The notes beneath the pieces are model-generated. The model worked only from the letters and a program-made list of their open reading frames with translations, made no database searches and had not been told where the DNA came from. Positions 14,264 through 14,425 of a stretch of DNA of 14,425 bases are shown piece by piece. Origin of the DNA: Bacteroidota bacterium (GTDB lineage: Bacteria > Bacteroidota > Bacteroidia > Bacteroidales > VadinHA17). The position numbers and the translations under genes are program-made. Each line of letters opens with the position of its first letter. The stretch's first letter is position 1. The stretch is taken from NCBI GenBank assembly GCA_030613125.1, contig JAUWMO010000052.1, positions 1 to 14,425 of the forward strand. The letters are read 5' to 3'.

Positions 14264-14425
14264 AATTGATCGCAAAAATAATATTCAGCATAGATATTAA
14301 AAAATAATCTCACAACATAAATGTTCTGTTGATTTCTTATGTAATAAAAGCTTTAGTTTATCAAAAAATTACTATATAATTATTGTTAATATTGTTAAAT
14401 TAGCTATCTTACTAATAATTAACAT

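Overview
The window carries the carbonyl branch of the Wood-Ljungdahl (reductive acetyl-CoA) pathway from a strictly anaerobic bacterium. Nine genes on the + strand (434-13359) make CO dehydrogenase, acetyl-CoA synthase, both subunits of the corrinoid iron-sulfur protein (CFeSP), two nickel-insertion ATPases, a corrinoid activator, two zinc-type methyltransferases and a small zinc-ribbon protein. A convergent SAM-dependent methyltransferase gene lies at 13586-14239 on the - strand. The AT-rich sequence, mostly absent Shine-Dalgarno sites, interspersed palindromes, a GACTG-type tandem repeat and a TAnnTTTG-like promoter box suggest Bacteroidota or a relative. That assignment is inference, and the pathway is not typical of the phylum.

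Layout: 1-433 is non-coding with a GC-rich inverted-repeat cluster. 434-2417 encodes a homocysteine S-methyltransferase domain protein and a MetE/UroD-fold methyltransferase. 2477-4231 encodes two CooC-type ATPases separated by a 200-base spacer that holds a large imperfect palindrome. 4369-6318 encodes CO dehydrogenase. 6311-9838 encodes a single 1175-residue protein joining acetyl-CoA synthase (AcsB) to the small CFeSP subunit (AcsD). 9842-11179 encodes AcsC, 11208-13121 the corrinoid activator, and 13135-13359 a Cys-rich 74-residue protein. 13360-13585 is a repeat-bearing convergent spacer. 14240-14425 is AT-rich upstream DNA of the last gene.

How they work together: CO dehydrogenase interconverts CO2 and CO. 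AcsC plus the AcsD half of the fusion carry a methyl group on cobalamin. The AcsB half joins methyl, CO and CoA to acetyl-CoA, or runs the reverse. The CooC proteins load nickel, and the activator rescues oxidised Co(II) corrinoid. The usual methyl-tetrahydrofolate:CFeSP methyltransferase (AcsE) and the methyl-branch genes are not in the window. The two leading methyltransferases may instead link methyl-CFeSP to homocysteine (methionine synthesis), or feed methyl groups in.

The most notable observation is the AcsB-AcsD fusion, which would tether half of the methyl carrier to the enzyme it serves.
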